Origin: Lachnospiraceae bacterium
GTDB lineage: Bacteria; Bacillota; Clostridia; Lachnospirales; Lachnospiraceae
Direction of reading: 5' to 3'
DNA length: 64,000 bases
Assembly (NCBI GenBank): GCA_014803415.1
Contig: JAAVBZ010000045.1
Location: 62,001-126,000 of the forward strand
In this document: positions 61,718 to 64,000 of the stretch, piece after piece
How positions within the stretch are numbered: the first letter of the stretch is position 1
Layout: the number at the start of each line of letters is the position of its first letter
Program-made: the position numbers and the translations under genes
Notes under the pieces: generated by a model
What the model was told of the DNA's origin: nothing
The model's database searches: none
What the model saw: only the letters and a program-made list of their open reading frames with translations

Positions 61718-64000
61718 GTGAAAGTATTACTTAGTTGGTTAAAAGAATATGTAGATATTGACGTAACGCCAAAGGAACTAGAGGAAAAACTGTTTTCGGC
61801 CGGACTTGAGGTGGAAGAGGTTGTATATCTTGGTGATAATATTGAGAAAATATATGTGGGTCAGGTTACTTCCATTGAGAAATATGAGGGAACGCACCTT
61901 TATATCTGCCATATTGACTGCGGAGAGCAGGGGCATGATCATTTGATCCTTACCGGCGCTGACAATGTTTTTCAGGGAGCAAAGGTTCCTGCCTGCTTAG
62001 TGGGAGCGAAGCTTCCTAACGGTATGGAGATTACACCGAGAAAGATGAAGGATATGACCTCCTACGGCATGCTATGTTCAGGAGAAGAGCTTGGTCTTAA
62101 CAAAGATTGGTATCCGGGCGCTGATGTGAACGGTATTATGATTCTTGATGATGACGCTCCGGTTGGAGAGGATATTAAGACTTATCTGGAGCTGGAGGAT
62201 TATGTTTTTGATATTTCCATTACTGCCAACCGGCCGGATTGCCAGTCTGTTCTTGGTATTGCCCGTGAGGTTGCTGCTTTCCTTGGAAAAGAGATCAAAA
62301 ATCCGGATATGAGCTATACCTGTGAGGACAGGGTCAATGAAGATATCAGTGTGACAGTTGTTGACAAGGACGTCTGCCCGAGATATTTAGGGCATTATGT
62401 CTATGATGTACAGTATAAAGAGTCCCCACTCTGGATGAAGAGAAGGTTGATTGCAGTGGGACATAATGCGATCAATGCCATGGTAGACATCACAAATTAT
62501 GTATTGGTGGAAATTGGTCAGCCTATGCATGCATTTGACCTTAGTACCTTAGAGGGCAGCTCTATCGTTGTCAGACGTGCAGCGGAGGGCGAAGAGCTGA
62601 TTACATTGGATGAGAAGAAGCGTGTTCTGGATAACAGCAATCTGCTGATCTGCGATAAAGTAAAAGCGGTAGGTCTTGCCGGGGTTATGGGAGGCCTTAA
62701 CAGCGAAATTACAGAGAGTACAAAGGAGGTCCTGTTTGAGTCCGCGAAATTCATGAAAGACAGTGTCCGTAAGACCGCGAGACGGCTGGGTCTTCATTCG
62801 GATGCGGCAGCCCGCTATGAGAAGGGAATCGACGAATATTCTGTGGAATGCGGTATGGCAAGAGCCTTAAATCTTACCCAGACTCTTGGCGTGGCAAAAA
62901 TCAGTTCTTCCCATTTTGATGTAAGCGCCGGTGCATCTACAGAAAAGAGAGTGATTCAGGTAGAAACTGCAAAGGTGAATTACGTGCTGGGGATAGAGGT
63001 TCCGGAAGAGGAAATGGTCCGGATATTAAAGAACCTCGCCTTTGAAGTAGAACTGCAGGATGGAATCCTTACTTTAGCCGTTCCGCGCTACCGTGAGGAT
63101 ATTGAGAATGATCAGGATATTGCGGAGGAAGTGATCAGAGAGTATGGTTACGATAAGGTGGTTCCTACTTTCCTTGGCGAAGCCCTTGTTACCAACGGGG
63201 GATTAAATGGGGAACAGAGTAAGGAACTGGAGATAAAGAATTTTCTGTGCACTCAGGGATATTTTGAAATTCAGACCATTGCCATGACAGCCAAGGGAGA
63301 GTTTGATCAATTCCTGATTCCGGAGGAGGCAAAGGAAAGGAAGGCTGTTGAAATTTTGAATCCCATCACGGAGAATCTCAGCATTATGAGAACTTTTATG
63401 GCACCTGCCATGGTAAAGGCGCTTGAGAATAACATTAAGAACGGTCAGTCCGATTTAAGATTCTTTGAGCTTGCCAATATCTATCTTCCAAAGGATTTAC
63501 CGCTGACAGAAGCTCCTAATGAGATCAAAACCCTGTGTCTTGGAACCTCCGGCACAGAAGAAGATTTCTTTACCATGAAAGAGACTTTGGAGAATTTGGC
63601 GGCATATAATGACCTTACCTTTAAGTACCAAAGGGGAAATGTGCCTTATCTTCATCCGGGAAGGACCGCGGAAGTATATTGCGGCGGAGAACGGATTGGT
63701 GTTTTTGGCCAGCTCCGGTATGATATTATTGATTCCCTTGCTATCGCAAAGGATAAGAAAGCGGATACCAGGATTTTTATTGCAGAGATAAATTACGATG
63801 TTCTTAAGACCAAGTTTAAGGAAAAGATCAACTATGTGCCGGAATCTCCTTATGCGAAGACCAGCAGAGATATTTCCATGGTGGTGGATAAGAATGTAGA
63901 ATGCGGACAGATCATTGAGACAATCGAACATGCAGATGAGCTTGTTTCCAAAGTAGAGCTGTTTGATATATTTGAAAGTGAAAAGCTGGGATTTGCAAAG
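61718..64000 (+). CDS. pheT: Phenylalanine--tRNA ligase beta subunit (3' end cut by window)
   Basis: 761 codons are present without a stop before the window edge; the family is ~800 residues, so only the end of the C-terminal anticodon-binding domain is missing. Domains in order are an EMAP/OB-type tRNA-binding domain (residues ~40-150, ADNVFQGAKVPACLVGAKLP), B1/B5 (ISITANRPDCQSVLGIAREV), B3/B4 editing region (VDITNYVLVEIGQPMHAFDL), the catalytic-like core (NPITENLSIMRTFMAPAMVK) and the start of FDX-ACB (YAKTSRDISMVVDKNVECG). The start is GTG with ggaggtg upstream. Confidence 0.95.
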   Translation, partial: MKVLLSWLKEYVDIDVTPKELEEKLFSAGLEVEEVVYLGDNIEKIYVGQVTSIEKYEGTHLYICHIDCGEQGHDHLILTGADNVFQGAKVPACLVGAKLPNGMEITPRKMKDMTSYGMLCSGEELGLNKDWYPGADVNGIMILDDDAPVGEDIKTYLELEDYVFDISITANRPDCQSVLGIAREVAAFLGKEIKNPDMSYTCEDRVNEDISVTVVDKDVCPRYLGHYVYDVQYKESPLWMKRRLIAVGHNAINAMVDITNYVLVEIGQPMHAFDLSTLEGSSIVVRRAAEGEELITLDEKKRVLDNSNLLICDKVKAVGLAGVMGGLNSEITESTKEVLFESAKFMKDSVRKTARRLGLHSDAAARYEKGIDEYSVECGMARALNLTQTLGVAKISSSHFDVSAGASTEKRVIQVETAKVNYVLGIEVPEEEMVRILKNLAFEVELQDGILTLAVPRYREDIENDQDIAEEVIREYGYDKVVPTFLGEALVTNGGLNGEQSKELEIKNFLCTQGYFEIQTIAMTAKGEFDQFLIPEEAKERKAVEILNPITENLSIMRTFMAPAMVKALENNIKNGQSDLRFFELANIYLPKDLPLTEAPNEIKTLCLGTSGTEEDFFTMKETLENLAAYNDLTFKYQRGNVPYLHPGRTAEVYCGGERIGVFGQLRYDIIDSLAIAKDKKADTRIFIAEINYDVLKTKFKEKINYVPESPYAKTSRDISMVVDKNVECGQIIETIEHADELVSKVELFDIFESEKLGFAK

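Overview
The window reads as a chromosomal segment of a low-GC Gram-positive anaerobe of the class Clostridia, most like the family Lachnospiraceae (inference). Supporting signs are an IspH-ribosomal S1 fusion, a complete Rnf complex, a transcarboxylase-type sodium pump operon, ATP-dependent PEP carboxykinase, spore-type wall proteins (SpoIID, SleB-like), DacF-like carboxypeptidases flanking scpAB, a pheST T-box and a Clostridia-style 6S RNA. Most genes lie on the + strand in tight operons with clear Shine-Dalgarno (SD) sites and many intrinsic terminators. No tRNA, rRNA, CRISPR array, prophage or intact insertion sequence was seen.

Layout. 0-6.7 kb: rpsU, a CmpB-like membrane protein, two D-Ala-D-Ala carboxypeptidases flanking a metallophosphoesterase, deoC and scpAB. 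6.8-12.3 kb: a five-gene operon combining a CoA-ester carboxyltransferase, OadG-like subunit, biotin carrier, membrane beta subunit and pyruvate/oxaloacetate carboxyltransferase; together these can move CO2 between CoA esters and pyruvate/oxaloacetate and couple decarboxylation to sodium export. 12.3-14.6 kb: a NYN/OST-HTH protein, a divergent Xre-type regulator and a secreted protein. 14.7-30.2 kb: a surface-glycan locus with a polyprenyl-phosphate GT2, two GT-C-like membrane proteins, GT4 and GT2 enzymes, two WbsX-type proteins, a pyruvyltransferase-family protein, a MenD-like ThDP enzyme, a flippase and a short-chain dehydrogenase. From about 18.7 kb this block is visibly AT-richer than its flanks, and it ends at a degenerate minus-strand coding remnant. 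30.4-34.1 kb: envelope proteins and a heptad-repeat coiled-coil protein behind a structured leader. 34.2-41.7 kb: TetR and RpiR regulators, a BaiN-type flavoprotein, cmk, ispH-rpsA, a lone cheR and a YprB-like exonuclease.

41.9-48.9 kb: rnfCDGEAB, an aldo-keto reductase with ferredoxin motifs and a convergent apbE that would flavinylate RnfD and RnfG. 49-51.8 kb: a GH25-like protein with altered catalytic residues, an AP2/HNH-derived protein and a SleB-type hydrolase. 51.9-56.9 kb: thrC, citrate synthase and pckA. 56.9-64 kb: 6S RNA, a SpoIID-family protein, a YihY-family protein, then a T-box controlling pheS and pheT, the latter cut by the window edge.

The most unusual items are the MenD-like enzyme paired with an SDR inside a glycan locus with no visible menaquinone genes, and the multi-branched leader at 32.43-32.58 kb, which has an alternative 9-bp pairing. 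Other points of interest are the palindromic leader of the metallophosphoesterase gene, a 13-bp direct repeat that duplicates the SD before the 5S-type subunit gene, and the AP2/HNH-derived protein next to repeats in its own upstream region.
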